Shown here one piece after another: positions 52,152-60,671 of a DNA stretch of 64,000 nt (position 1 is the first letter of the stretch; each line of letters opens with the position of its first letter). The notes beneath the pieces are model-generated. The model was not told the DNA's origin and made no database searches. It saw only the letters and a list, made by a program, of their open reading frames with translations. The stretch is from Intestinibacter bartlettii (GTDB taxonomy: Bacteria > Bacillota > Clostridia > Peptostreptococcales > Peptostreptococcaceae), in assembly GCF_000154445.1 (NCBI RefSeq), contig NZ_DS499567.1. One strand, written 5' to 3'. Made by a program: the position numbers and the translations under genes.

Positions 52152-52375
52152 ATAGAAGTTAAGTTATAAAATTTATGTTTGAATAACTTAAGTATTGTCA
52201 TTAAACTGATGGTGAGTTTATGACAGTGGACTATTCTGTAAATTTTTTCTAACTTAATTCATATTCTACTTTCCCCAAAGTTAGAATTTTTAAAACAATA
52301 ACGACCCCGTTTTATACGACGGAAGTATAAAACAGTATTTTGTAGCAACCATCCCCAAATGGTTGCTATTTTTTT
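52152..52375 (+). ncRNA. Candidate structured small RNA, about 220 nt, four stems plus terminator
   Basis: No open frame with a ribosome binding site. Stem 1: TTAAGTTAT (52159-52167) with ATAACTTAA (52183-52191). Stem 2: TGTCATTAAACT (52196-52207) with AGTTTATGACA (52215-52225), one bulge. Stem 3: TTCTAACTT (52247-52255) with AAGTTAGAA (52278-52286). Stem 4: GTTTTATAC (52309-52317) with GTATAAAAC (52325-52333), loop GACGGAA. Terminator: TAGCAACCAT (52343-52352) with ATGGTTGCTA (52359-52368), then Ts. The next gene is convergent, so this is not a riboswitch for it. I do not recognise the family. Confidence 0.7.
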
Positions 52376-52418
52376 GTGCATTCAAAAAGAAAACGGCAAG
52401 GTGAACTTGCCGCAGTAT

Positions 52419-53273
52419 TTATTCGTATTTTTTATGTTTAAATGGTATTTGAAACTGAACTAGACATTCACCTTCATTCATAAAATAAAGCGAAGTATCA
52501 AGATATTTTATAAACCCAGGGTATATTGGATTTAAGTTTTTAAAATCTATCCAACCTATTAAGTTTTCAAAATACTCATCAAAATTATCTTTAGACAATT
52601 TTGTGATAGTTTCTATGTAATTTGAATGTGGAACAACCAATATATCTTTTGTATCTTCCATAACCTCAAACTCTTCATGACTTATTTCAGTATAATATTC
52701 TTGGTTCTCAGATACTTTTCCATATTCAAAGAAATCAAATAAATTTGTGGAATCAAAGTTTTTGTCAGAAAATGAAAATACGAATTTATCTAATATATCT
52801 AAAAAATTAGTTGAAGTATCTAATAAGTTTTTCTTAGATATAGAGCATTTATTAGTTTTAACATTATTTTTTAGTTTTTTAAAATAACGGTCGGTATACG
52901 ATTTTATAACAGGAACATTAATCATTAAGTCACTTGAGTTTACTTCTTTCAAAGTATCTTTAAAAACCTTTTCTATTTTCTTAATTGTGGCCACCTTTTC
53001 TAAAAGAACTTTATGATGATTTTTTAAAATTTGACGTTGGACTTCTGGGTCAGAGTGAAGTAGTGATTTAATATCACAAATAGATAAATCTAAGTCGCGC
53101 AAGTTTTTAATATGACTTATTATGGATATGTCTTCAATTGTGTAGTATCTATAACGATTATTGGGATTTTTTTTAGATTTAATTAGATCTATTTTATCGT
53201 AATATCTCAATGTATCGATAGATAAACCAGTAATTCGTGAAGTTTCACTTATATTAAAAGTTAAATCTTTCAT
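52419..53273 (-). CDS. MerR-family regulator with GyrI-like effector domain
   Basis: A 284-residue protein with an N-terminal MerR DNA-binding domain ('FNISETSRITGLSIDTLRYYDKIDLI', 'NNRYRYYTIEDISIISHIKNLRDLDLSICDIKSLL', residues 5-75), a dimerisation helix (about 80-115), a spacer of about 70 residues and a C-terminal domain like the GyrI/BmrR effector-binding fold ('FEVMEDTKDILVVPHSNYIETITKL...ECLVQFQIPFK'). It probably senses a small hydrophobic or cationic molecule. A MerR-type operator lies just downstream of its own promoter, suggesting autoregulation. Confidence 0.82.
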   Translation of the reverse strand: MKDLTFNISETSRITGLSIDTLRYYDKIDLIKSKKNPNNRYRYYTIEDISIISHIKNLRDLDLSICDIKSLLHSDPEVQRQILKNHHKVLLEKVATIKKIEKVFKDTLKEVNSSDLMINVPVIKSYTDRYFKKLKNNVKTNKCSISKKNLLDTSTNFLDILDKFVFSFSDKNFDSTNLFDFFEYGKVSENQEYYTEISHEEFEVMEDTKDILVVPHSNYIETITKLSKDNFDEYFENLIGWIDFKNLNPIYPGFIKYLDTSLYFMNEGECLVQFQIPFKHKKYE

Positions 53274-53319
53274 TTAAAATTCTCCTATTAATTGTTAAAT
53301 TTTTTTCAAAATCAGCTTG

Positions 53320-53379
53320 ACTATGGAGTTACTCCATAGTTTATTATATAAGTATAGAAAAAATAAATAAATTAGTCAA
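53320..53379 (-). promoter_or_regulatory. merR promoter with operator
   Basis: On the minus strand TTGACT (53379-53374), 17 bp, TATACT (53356-53351), followed by the perfect inverted repeat ACTATGGA-N5-TCCATAGT (53320-53340) covering about +4 to +24. This placement suggests repression by the regulator itself. Confidence 0.75.
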
Positions 53380-53477
53380 CTTTAGACTTGATTATATTTT
53401 TATAAAAATTGTTTATTAATTAATTGTTATTGTTTTAGAATTTCGTTTTGGGGAAAATGAATATGTTTTGTACGGGA

Positions 53478-53512
53478 GAAGGCTGTATCGTTATGATGCA
53501 GTCTTCTATTGT
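53478..53512 (+). terminator. Orphan terminator-like hairpin
   Basis: GAAGGCTGTATC (53478-53489) pairs with GATGCAGTCTTC (53495-53506) including G-U pairs, then TATTGTTTTG. No gene on the plus strand precedes it directly. Confidence 0.55.
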
Positions 53513-53630
53513 TTTGATTATTTTTGTTAAAATGTAAATCTAATACTTTGAATAAATATTTTCTTAGTGTAAAATATATCTAGATAAATAGAAATTACCA
53601 ATTGGTAAAATAAAAATTTGGGAGATATAT

Positions 53631-54281
53631 ATGAAGAAGAATTACGACATAATAGTATTTGATTTAGATGGAACAATTACAGCATCTGATTTAGGAATAA
53701 CAAATTCGATTAAATATGCACTTAATTATTTTGGGCTAGAAAAGGACAATGAATCTTTAAAAAGACATATAGGGCCAGCGTTAAGTGCCACATTTAGAGA
53801 ATATGTAGGAGATGATGAAGAAAAAATACAACTAGCTATTAAAAAATATAGAGAATACTATGTAGATCAGGGTGGAATGCTAGAGAATGAAGTATATGAA
53901 GGTGTTGAAGAAACCCTAAAAGAAATAAAAAATAGAGGCAAAAAAATAATACTTGCATCATCAAAACCAATGGTATTTTGTGAAAAAATACTTCAACATT
54001 TTAAATTAGATAAGTATTTTGATTTTATAGGTGGAAGTAATTTAGATGAAACCCGTTGCAAAAAGGTAGAAGTAATAACTTACTCACTAGAAAATATAGG
54101 GGAAGTTCCGGGGGCAAATGTGCTTATGGTTGGAGATAGAGAATACGACATATTAGGTGCAAAAGAGCTAGGCATAGATTCTGTCGGTGTTTTATTTGGA
54201 TATGGTGATAAGGAAGAATTAGAAAATGCAGGAGCTACTTATATAATAGAAAAAATGACTGATATATTAGAAATTGTTTAA
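53631..54281 (+). CDS. HAD-superfamily phosphatase (phosphoglycolate-phosphatase/nucleotidase type)
   Basis: A 216-residue HAD hydrolase: nucleophile 'VFDLDGTITASDLG', 'ILASSKP', Lys near 'RCKKVEVI', and 'MVGDREYDILGAKELG'. It has a helical C1 cap. It is similar in type to the phosphatase at 21.9 kb but not close in sequence. The substrate is unknown; members of this branch act on 5'-nucleotides or phosphoglycolate. GGGAGATATAT precedes the ATG. Confidence 0.88.
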   Translation: MKKNYDIIVFDLDGTITASDLGITNSIKYALNYFGLEKDNESLKRHIGPALSATFREYVGDDEEKIQLAIKKYREYYVDQGGMLENEVYEGVEETLKEIKNRGKKIILASSKPMVFCEKILQHFKLDKYFDFIGGSNLDETRCKKVEVITYSLENIGEVPGANVLMVGDREYDILGAKELGIDSVGVLFGYGDKEELENAGATYIIEKMTDILEIV

Positions 54282-54362
54282 TTTAGAAAACCTAAGAGGT
54301 TGTTGATTAAATACGTATCAAGCTATAGATATATCAAAACTCTTAGGAATAATTATAAAAGA

Positions 54363-55040
54363 TTAAAAGTTTTTATGTTTTAAATGTTTTCTAATATAAA
54401 AATATATTACAAAAATAGGAACTACTATTATAAAAAGTATTTCTAACATTAATATAAATACTATATAATGGTTTTCGCATATTGCGCCTATAGGAAGAAA
54501 TACTATACTACTAGATACAAAATATGCTCCTAGATTAGAATGCATTTTTTTCCATACATCATTATCCATTAGATGCATTGGTATTTTAATAGAAAATGTA
54601 GAGTTTCTAGTACAATTTGAAAGAGTATATCCTAAAAAGATAAATATAAAGCAAATTATACAACTTAATAGATTATAAAAATTAAATTTATCTAAGAAAT
54701 CTTCACCAGTAAATGAAGTAAATAATTCAAGCATGCTAAGTAAATCTATTGATAAAATAAATAACATAGTTGAATAAAAACTCACTTTTTCCTCAGATTT
54801 AGATTTAAAATTTTCTACAAATATCTTAGGTTTAAAATAAGTGAATATAGCTAATAAAAAAGGAATAATTAAAATTTGTTCTCTACTATTCCAATTAGCA
54901 ATTTCACCTACAGCAGTATAGTGGGAGGGAACGTGTTTTGGAATATGAGGATAAATAAAAAGAGTTATTATAAGTGGTAAAAAACCAAATAGATAATATA
55001 ATGATTTTTTTAATATAAGTTTTTTATCTTTAATTTGCAT
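54363..55040 (-). CDS. DUF1648-domain membrane protein
   Basis: A 225-residue protein with about six hydrophobic segments. The N-terminal 'PLIITLFIYPHIPKHVPSHYTAVGEIANWNSRE' is the DUF1648 signature seen in SdpI-like immunity and related membrane proteins ('lP..ip.H.n..G..d.w..k'). Its function is not known. No Sdp-type toxin gene or ArsR regulator is adjacent, so an immunity role is only a family-based possibility. Confidence 0.8.
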   Translation of the reverse strand: MQIKDKKLILKKSLYYLFGFLPLIITLFIYPHIPKHVPSHYTAVGEIANWNSREQILIIPFLLAIFTYFKPKIFVENFKSKSEEKVSFYSTMLFILSIDLLSMLELFTSFTGEDFLDKFNFYNLLSCIICFIFIFLGYTLSNCTRNSTFSIKIPMHLMDNDVWKKMHSNLGAYFVSSSIVFLPIGAICENHYIVFILMLEILFIIVVPIFVIYFYIRKHLKHKNF

Positions 55041-55331
55041 ATATAATTTATCCCTCCAAATATTATAATAAATAATATTATAATATATCTGAGTGAGAAA
55101 TACATTAAAAAATATAAATTTAACATATGATAGGATTTATTAGATTGTGTTTAATGTGATTTTGAACGAGTTTTTTTGATTTATTCAAAATAGCCCAAGT
55201 TATTACCATACAATAGATTGGATTAAAAATATATTATATAAAAATAGATTTTATGAAGTTTTTATAAGGTTAAAATTGGCAGGCTATATGATATAATATA
55301 TGTGGGACAAATATTATAAGGAGGGGTTCAA

Positions 55332-55437
55332 ATGGATTTATTTGAAGCTTTAAAAGAAAGAAGAAGTGTTCGTGCATATAAAGACGAACCAAAACATGCA
55401 GAACCTCGTAAAGAAGGATATGTAGTTAGAGTTTAAT
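55332..55437 (+). pseudogene. Nitroreductase relic (internally deleted and frameshifted)
   Basis: A strong AAGGAGGGG site precedes ATG 55332. The frame reads 'MDLFEALKERRSVRAYK', a standard nitroreductase N-terminus. One extra A near 55380-55383 then shifts the frame; the shifted frame reads 'DEPKHAEPRKEGYVVRV' and stops at 55437, resembling a nitroreductase C-terminus. Most of the roughly 170-residue protein is missing. Confidence 0.65.
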
Positions 55438-55483
55438 AATAAAAGATATTTTTTATAACATATATTAAAATTAATTAGAATAA

Positions 55484-55518
55484 AAATGGATTCCAGTTTT
55501 AGGAATCCATTTTTTTAG
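55484..55518 (+). terminator. Terminator after the nitroreductase relic
   Basis: AAATGGATTCC (55484-55494) pairs perfectly with GGAATCCATTT (55502-55512), then TTTT. Confidence 0.92.
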
Positions 55519-55648
55519 TATATAAAGGGTAAAATTATATATAAATATATAACAATTTAGATAAATATAATTTATGAATAATATAATGTTTAGAGCAAAC
55601 TATTTGTGGTGTATAATATAATAAATAGTTTTTGAGGAGGCTTTTATA

Positions 55649-55813
55649 ATGGAAAAGAAAGAAGAAAACTTATATGAACTTTTTCAAAAATATTCATATA
55701 CAGAATTAAAACAATTGTTTAAAGAAGCTAAAACTAAAGATGAACAGGATTTTTATATGACTTTAGCTAATATGGTTCTTCAAAAAAAACAAGCAAAGGT
55801 AATAGGTGATTAA
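55649..55813 (+). CDS. Small protein preceding the zeta toxin gene, candidate antitoxin
   Basis: A 54-residue, charged, helical protein ('MEKKEENLYELFQKYSYTEL...KTKDEQDFYMTLANMVLQKK'). GAGGAGG (55634-55640) lies 8 bp before the ATG at 55649. Its stop is one base before the zeta-toxin ATG, so the pair is translationally coupled. It is not similar to the classic epsilon or PezA antitoxins and has no obvious DNA-binding domain. Its size, order and coupling fit a type II antitoxin, but this rests on position alone. Confidence 0.65.
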   Translation: MEKKEENLYELFQKYSYTELKQLFKEAKTKDEQDFYMTLANMVLQKKQAKVIGD

Positions 55814-55814
55814 T

Positions 55815-56375
55815 ATGCCGACTTATACAATATTTGCTGGAGTTAATGGCTGTGGAAAAACATCAATATATCAATCATTTTATTATGAAGAAAATAAATC
55901 TGAAAAAAGAATAAATACAGATGAGATGGTAGCTCGAGTTGGTTCTTGGAAAGATTCATCATTACAACTAAGATGTGCCAGAGAAGCTGTAAAATTAATA
56001 AAAGAATATTTAAATAATGATATATCATTTAATCAAGAGACTACTTTGTGTGGAAAAAGTATAATTAGAAATATAAAAACTGCAAAAGAGAAGGGCTTTT
56101 ATGTTGTTATACACTATATAGGAGTAGATAATCCTGATATAGCAAAGGCAAGGGTAAGACATAGAGTTAGTAAAGGCGGTCATGGAATTTCTGATGAAGA
56201 TATAGAAAGAAGATATTATGAATCTATAAATAATTTAAAAAATATTATTGATATATGTGATGAGATTAATATATATGATAATACAGAAATATTCAAAGAG
56301 ATAATAGATTTTGAAAAGGGAAAATTAATTTGGAAGGATATCGTGATACCTAATTGGGCAAAAGACATTATATAA
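55815..56375 (+). CDS. Zeta-toxin-family P-loop kinase
   Basis: A 186-residue protein with Walker A 'FAGVNGCGKTSIYQSF' at residues 6-21, 'INTDEMVARVGSW', 'FNQETTLCGKSIIRNIKTAKEKGFYVVIHYIGVDNPDIAKARVRHRVSKGGHGISDEDIERRYYESINNL'. These are the conserved segments of zeta/PezT-like kinases, which phosphorylate UDP-N-acetylglucosamine and block wall synthesis, although many short members are untested. ATG 55815 is chosen over GTG 55806 because AGGTGA (55804-55809) is a proper site for it. Confidence 0.85.
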   Translation: MPTYTIFAGVNGCGKTSIYQSFYYEENKSEKRINTDEMVARVGSWKDSSLQLRCAREAVKLIKEYLNNDISFNQETTLCGKSIIRNIKTAKEKGFYVVIHYIGVDNPDIAKARVRHRVSKGGHGISDEDIERRYYESINNLKNIIDICDEINIYDNTEIFKEIIDFEKGKLIWKDIVIPNWAKDII

Positions 56376-56483
56376 ACATTAAAAAACAGTTCATAAAATT
56401 TTGATACAGTACATTTTAATACATAAAAATGTTAAAAATAAAAACATAAGGAATTATGAAAACAAAATAGAAAGGGTTTAATT

Positions 56484-58067
56484 ATGACAAAAAAACTTTT
56501 TTACAACGGAGATATATTAACTCTTGAAGATGAATTATATGCAGAAGCTGTCTTAGTAGAAGACGGGAAAATTAAAGCAGTAGGAAAAAAAGACGAGCTT
56601 ATGATCCAAAATAGTGATGCTGAGATGATAGATTTACAAGGAAAGACTTTAATGCCATCATTTATAGATGCGCACAGTCACTTCTTTGGATATGCAAACA
56701 GCAAATTACAAGTTTCATTAGAAGATGCGGTTGATTTTGATGATATAGCAAACAGAATTAAAACATTTATAGAAAAAAACAATGTTCCAGAAGGTGTGTG
56801 GATAAATGCGAATAATTTCGACTACAACACATTAGCAGAAAAAACTTATCCAAGAATAGATTTCTTAGATGAAGTTGTGCCAAACAATCCAATTATAATT
56901 GCAAATAAATCTGGTCACAATGGACTTGTTAACTCTCTTGGAATGAAAGAATTAGGAATAACAATAGATACTCCAGACCCAGAAGGTGGAGTGATATTTA
57001 AAGAAAACGGAAAACTTAACGGATATCTTGAAGAAAATGCGTTTATAAACAACGTTCAAAGAGTTCCAATGTCATCAACTGAAGATATTATGAAAGCTGT
57101 TCTTGAGGCCCAAAATGACTACGCTTCTTACGGAATAACAACAATGCAAGAAGGTATGGTAGTTCCGCTATTAGCTGATTTACTAGCTTATATGGCACAT
57201 TCAGGAATGATGAAAATAGACTATATCGCTTATGTAGATATAAGAGAAAGAGAAAAAATATTTGAAAAACTTCAAGGATGTATAAATGAGTATAAAAACC
57301 ACTTTAAAATAGGTGGATTTAAAACTTTCCTTGATGGTTCACCACAAGGCAGAACTGCTTATATGAGAACTGATTATCAAGGAGAAGAAGGATACAGAGC
57401 TTATCCAGTTATGAGTGGAGAAGAATTAGAAGGCTTAATCGAAATAGCATTAAAAGAAAATATGCAAATATTAGCCCACTGTAATGGAGATGCTGCTGTA
57501 GCTCAATATTTAGAACAATATAAAAAAGCAAAAGAAAACTTAAATACAGACAACGACATAAGACCAGTTATAGTTCATGCTCAGCTTATGGGGCTTGATC
57601 AATTGCCGGAAGTTAAAAAACTAGGAATGATACCATCATTCTTCGTAGCTCACGTTTACCACTGGGGTAACATCCACGTTCAAAACTTCGGACTTGAAAG
57701 AGCGAGTCAAATATCACCTGCAAAAGCAGCGCTAGATTTAGGAATTAAATTCACATTCCATCAAGACGCGCCAGTTATCGAGCCAAACATGCTTGAAACA
57801 ATATGGATAGCTTGCAATAGAAAAATGAAAGATGGTACAGTATTAGGTGAAGAACAAAGAATACCAGTTCTTGCTGCAATAGAAGCAGTAACAAAAAATG
57901 CAGCTTATCAATACTTTGAAGAAGATATCAAAGGAACAATAAAAGAAAATAAATTAGCTGACTTAGTAATACTTGATAAAAACCCACTAAAAGTAGATGT
58001 TGACGATATAAGAAATATAAAAGTTGTAGAAACTTTCAAAGAAGGAAACTCTATTTATAAAGCATAA
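56484..58067 (+). CDS. Amidohydrolase family protein (YtcJ-like)
   Basis: A 527-residue metal-dependent amidohydrolase of the YtcJ/NfdA type: 'MPSFIDAHSHFFGYA' (first two metal His), 'GGFKTFLDGSPQGRTAYM', 'ILAHCNGDAAV', 'VIVHAQLM' and 'FHQDAPV' with the final Asp. The C-terminal 'GTIKENKLADLVILDKNPL' completes the composite domain. It hydrolyses an unknown N-acyl or cyclic amide substrate in the cytoplasm. It heads a group with a sensor kinase and other hydrolases, after a terminator at 58107. Confidence 0.9.
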   Translation: MTKKLFYNGDILTLEDELYAEAVLVEDGKIKAVGKKDELMIQNSDAEMIDLQGKTLMPSFIDAHSHFFGYANSKLQVSLEDAVDFDDIANRIKTFIEKNNVPEGVWINANNFDYNTLAEKTYPRIDFLDEVVPNNPIIIANKSGHNGLVNSLGMKELGITIDTPDPEGGVIFKENGKLNGYLEENAFINNVQRVPMSSTEDIMKAVLEAQNDYASYGITTMQEGMVVPLLADLLAYMAHSGMMKIDYIAYVDIREREKIFEKLQGCINEYKNHFKIGGFKTFLDGSPQGRTAYMRTDYQGEEGYRAYPVMSGEELEGLIEIALKENMQILAHCNGDAAVAQYLEQYKKAKENLNTDNDIRPVIVHAQLMGLDQLPEVKKLGMIPSFFVAHVYHWGNIHVQNFGLERASQISPAKAALDLGIKFTFHQDAPVIEPNMLETIWIACNRKMKDGTVLGEEQRIPVLAAIEAVTKNAAYQYFEEDIKGTIKENKLADLVILDKNPLKVDVDDIRNIKVVETFKEGNSIYKA

Positions 58068-58106
58068 AATAAATAATCTATAAAATTTAAGATAGATATT
58101 AAATTA

Positions 58107-58144
58107 AAAGAGCTCGATTACTTTAGTAAAAGGGCTCTTTTTTG
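58107..58144 (+). terminator. Terminator after the amidohydrolase gene
   Basis: AAAGAGCTC (58107-58115) pairs with GGGCTCTTT (58132-58140), then TTTTG. Confidence 0.75.
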
Positions 58145-58260
58145 TGTAAATACGAGTAACTTATCATTTTTAAAAATTGACAAATATTGTATAATAAAAT
58201 ATAAATTAATTCCATTTCAGAGGGAAAACTTAATGGAATTAAGATTTTAGGGGGATTAGT

Positions 58261-59727
58261 ATGAAAATACAAAGAACTGATTGGGGATATATCGAATGGA
58301 GACATATCCACGATGAAAATGATAAAAAACAACTTATGGATATTAGGATATCTGTTGTCCTTCCTGGAAAAAGTCAGCCAAAGCATACTCATTATAGCGA
58401 GGAACAAATGTTATACGTTATGTCTGGGGAAGGGATTCATATTATAAATGGGAAAAAGCATCATAAAAAAGCTGGAGAATTTGTATATATAGATGGTGGA
58501 GCGACTCATGAAACGCATAATATAGGTGATGAACCGCTTAGAGAATTATTAGTATCAAATCCAGTTATAGTAAATAATTACGATTATGAAGATAAAAAAA
58601 TAGACGGACTAAATAGAATCATAGAGGCAATTCAATCTCAATTTATAGAACCATTGAATATTCCGATAACGATTTATGACTCATCTTGGAAGATACTTTT
58701 GCAGACAAAGTGTTTTAATAATTATTGTATAAAAACATGTGCTCTAAATGGTAGGTTTGCTTACTGTGACTGTTTAACTCCACAAAATACAGCTGAAGAT
58801 GAACAATATACATTTAAATGTAGTCATGGACTTACGATTTATCACATACCGATAATATATGAGGATGAAGTTATTGGTTATATAAGAGGGGGGCATATTT
58901 TGCTCGCATCTGATGGGAAAAAAAGTGACCAGAAGAATATATATGATACACCAACTAGTACTGCAATGAGTATAAAAAGGCTACTTGTTCAAATTGCAAA
59001 GAGTATAGTCAATTATTATAGGTTCAATAAACTTAGAGGTGAAGTACAGGAAAAGAATATGGCGATTGAAAAAACTTCAAAATTAAGAGAAGAATTGAAA
59101 AATGATTTAATTAAAGAACAGGAAAAAGTTGCGAATTTAAAAATAAATCACCATTTTCTATTTAATACATTAAATTCAATGGCAAGTATGGCGCTTGAAA
59201 AAGATTGTTTTGATTTATACAGTGCTATAATTGACTTAAGCAAATTATTTAGGTATACAATGGGTGTTGAGTCAGAATTTACTGAGCTTGAAAAAGAAAT
59301 AGACTATGTAAAACAGTACTTAAATCTTCAAAAGATAAGATATGGTGACGAGTTAGAAATAGAATACAATATAGATGAAAAATACAATAATGTAGGGGTT
59401 CCATTTAATTTCTTGCAACCAATCGTTGAAAATGCATTTGTCCATGGATTTAAAAATAGTTTAGATAAGAAAAAATTAAAACTATCTACTTTTTTATACA
59501 ATGAAAGACTTAGAATCGTCATAGAAAATAACGGATCTAGTTTATCAGACAGTGATGTGTGCACCGTTATACAAAAAATTCATAACAACAGCGGGCACGG
59601 CTTATCTTTAATACATAGCAAGTTGCAGTTTGCATATGCAAATAATTTTAAAATGGATGTTATATCTAATGAAAAAAGTACGAGTTTTATAATAGATATA
59701 CCAATAGTAAATAACTTAAAAAAATAA
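58261..59727 (+). CDS. Soluble cupin-PocR-LytS-type histidine kinase
   Basis: A 488-residue protein. A cupin domain (1-105: 'SVVLPGKSQPKHTHYSEEQMLYVMSGEG', 'YIDGGATHETHNIG') is followed by a PocR-type ligand-binding domain (about 118-265, Cys-rich 'CFNNYCIKTCALNGRFAYCDC'), a helical linker, a His_kinase domain with the phospho-acceptor His in 'LKINHHFLFNTLNSMASMA' (about 303) and an ATPase domain ('FLQPIVENAFVHGFKNSL', 'GHGLSLI'). There is no membrane segment, so it senses a cytoplasmic ligand. The response regulator two genes downstream is its likely partner. Cupin fused to PocR and a LytS/YesM kinase is an uncommon architecture. Confidence 0.85.
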   Translation: MKIQRTDWGYIEWRHIHDENDKKQLMDIRISVVLPGKSQPKHTHYSEEQMLYVMSGEGIHIINGKKHHKKAGEFVYIDGGATHETHNIGDEPLRELLVSNPVIVNNYDYEDKKIDGLNRIIEAIQSQFIEPLNIPITIYDSSWKILLQTKCFNNYCIKTCALNGRFAYCDCLTPQNTAEDEQYTFKCSHGLTIYHIPIIYEDEVIGYIRGGHILLASDGKKSDQKNIYDTPTSTAMSIKRLLVQIAKSIVNYYRFNKLRGEVQEKNMAIEKTSKLREELKNDLIKEQEKVANLKINHHFLFNTLNSMASMALEKDCFDLYSAIIDLSKLFRYTMGVESEFTELEKEIDYVKQYLNLQKIRYGDELEIEYNIDEKYNNVGVPFNFLQPIVENAFVHGFKNSLDKKKLKLSTFLYNERLRIVIENNGSSLSDSDVCTVIQKIHNNSGHGLSLIHSKLQFAYANNFKMDVISNEKSTSFIIDIPIVNNLKK

Positions 59728-59754
59728 TAAAAGATATAAATTGGAGGGGTAAAT

Positions 59755-60606
59755 ATGTTTGATAAATCTTATGTTACAAAAGATGTTGAACAAATTGATG
59801 TTAATAGTGAATACTTTCCAGACTTGGTCTATGCAGGTCTTGAAAGTCATGGAAGTGATTTATGTGGATTTGTGTTAAAGCCTCAAGGAAAGGGACCGCA
59901 TCCAACAGCTATACTACTGCATGGATTTCCAGGTTATGATGACCCGATAGATTTGGCACATGCGCTGAGAAGATGTGGTATGAATGTACTTAGATTTCAC
60001 TATAGAGGTTGCTGGGGAGTAAAAGGAACTTATTCATTTAAACATTGTATGGAAGATGTTAAGTCGGCGATAGATTATTTGACAGATGAAGAAGTTGTAA
60101 AAAAATTTAATATAGATATAGATAACTTATTTTTAGTTGGACATAGTATGGGCGGTTTTTTAACTTTGACTCATGCTTGCGACAAAAGAATCAAAGCGTC
60201 TGTTGCCATAAGCCCATATGATTTTGGTCTTGTTGGAAAGATTGGTCATTATGATGAAAAAGAGAGAGAAGAAGCTTTTGAAATGTTCAAAACTGCTATA
60301 CCTCCATTAAATGATACAAATGCTGAAGCATTAATGCAAGAATGTATAGAAAATGGGGACAAGTGGAACCTTCCAGATAAAGCAAAATTCTTAGCAGATG
60401 AAAGGCTTTTAATTACAGTTGGAACTGGGGATGTTGTAAGCAAAAAATCTCTTCATCATGATATTTTAGCAAGTGAAATTAAAAAATATAATAAAGGAAA
60501 TTTAACAGAAAAATTTGCAGCTACTGATCACTCTTATTCAAACAAGAGAATTTGGCTAGCCCAAACAGTTGCTGAATTTTTAGATGAGGTAATAAATGAA
60601 AAATAG
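59755..60606 (+). CDS. Alpha/beta hydrolase (serine aminopeptidase/S33-like)
   Basis: A 283-residue protein with the oxyanion segment 'ILLHGFPGYDD', the nucleophile elbow 'LVGHSMGGFLTL' and the His in 'AATDHSYSNKR'; the acid is probably in 'TVGTGDVVSK'. It is cytoplasmic with no signal peptide. It sits between the kinase and the response regulator and is probably part of the regulated pathway, perhaps acting on an ester or amide that the amidohydrolases also process. The substrate is unknown. Confidence 0.85.
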   Translation: MFDKSYVTKDVEQIDVNSEYFPDLVYAGLESHGSDLCGFVLKPQGKGPHPTAILLHGFPGYDDPIDLAHALRRCGMNVLRFHYRGCWGVKGTYSFKHCMEDVKSAIDYLTDEEVVKKFNIDIDNLFLVGHSMGGFLTLTHACDKRIKASVAISPYDFGLVGKIGHYDEKEREEAFEMFKTAIPPLNDTNAEALMQECIENGDKWNLPDKAKFLADERLLITVGTGDVVSKKSLHHDILASEIKKYNKGNLTEKFAATDHSYSNKRIWLAQTVAEFLDEVINEK

Positions 60607-60671
60607 TAGATGATTTAATAAAAATAGTGGATAAATTAAAAGATTAATTTAAAACTGAGGAGAGATTGAAA

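Noticed and set aside
52152..52375. The structured RNA considered as a riboswitch or T-box
   Set aside because: It ends in a terminator and the next gene is on the opposite strand, so there is no downstream gene to control in cis.
53478..53512. The hairpin at 53.48 kb considered as an attenuator for the following HAD gene
   Set aside because: No leader peptide or alternative pairing is visible and the distance to the gene is over 120 bp; I list it only as an orphan terminator.
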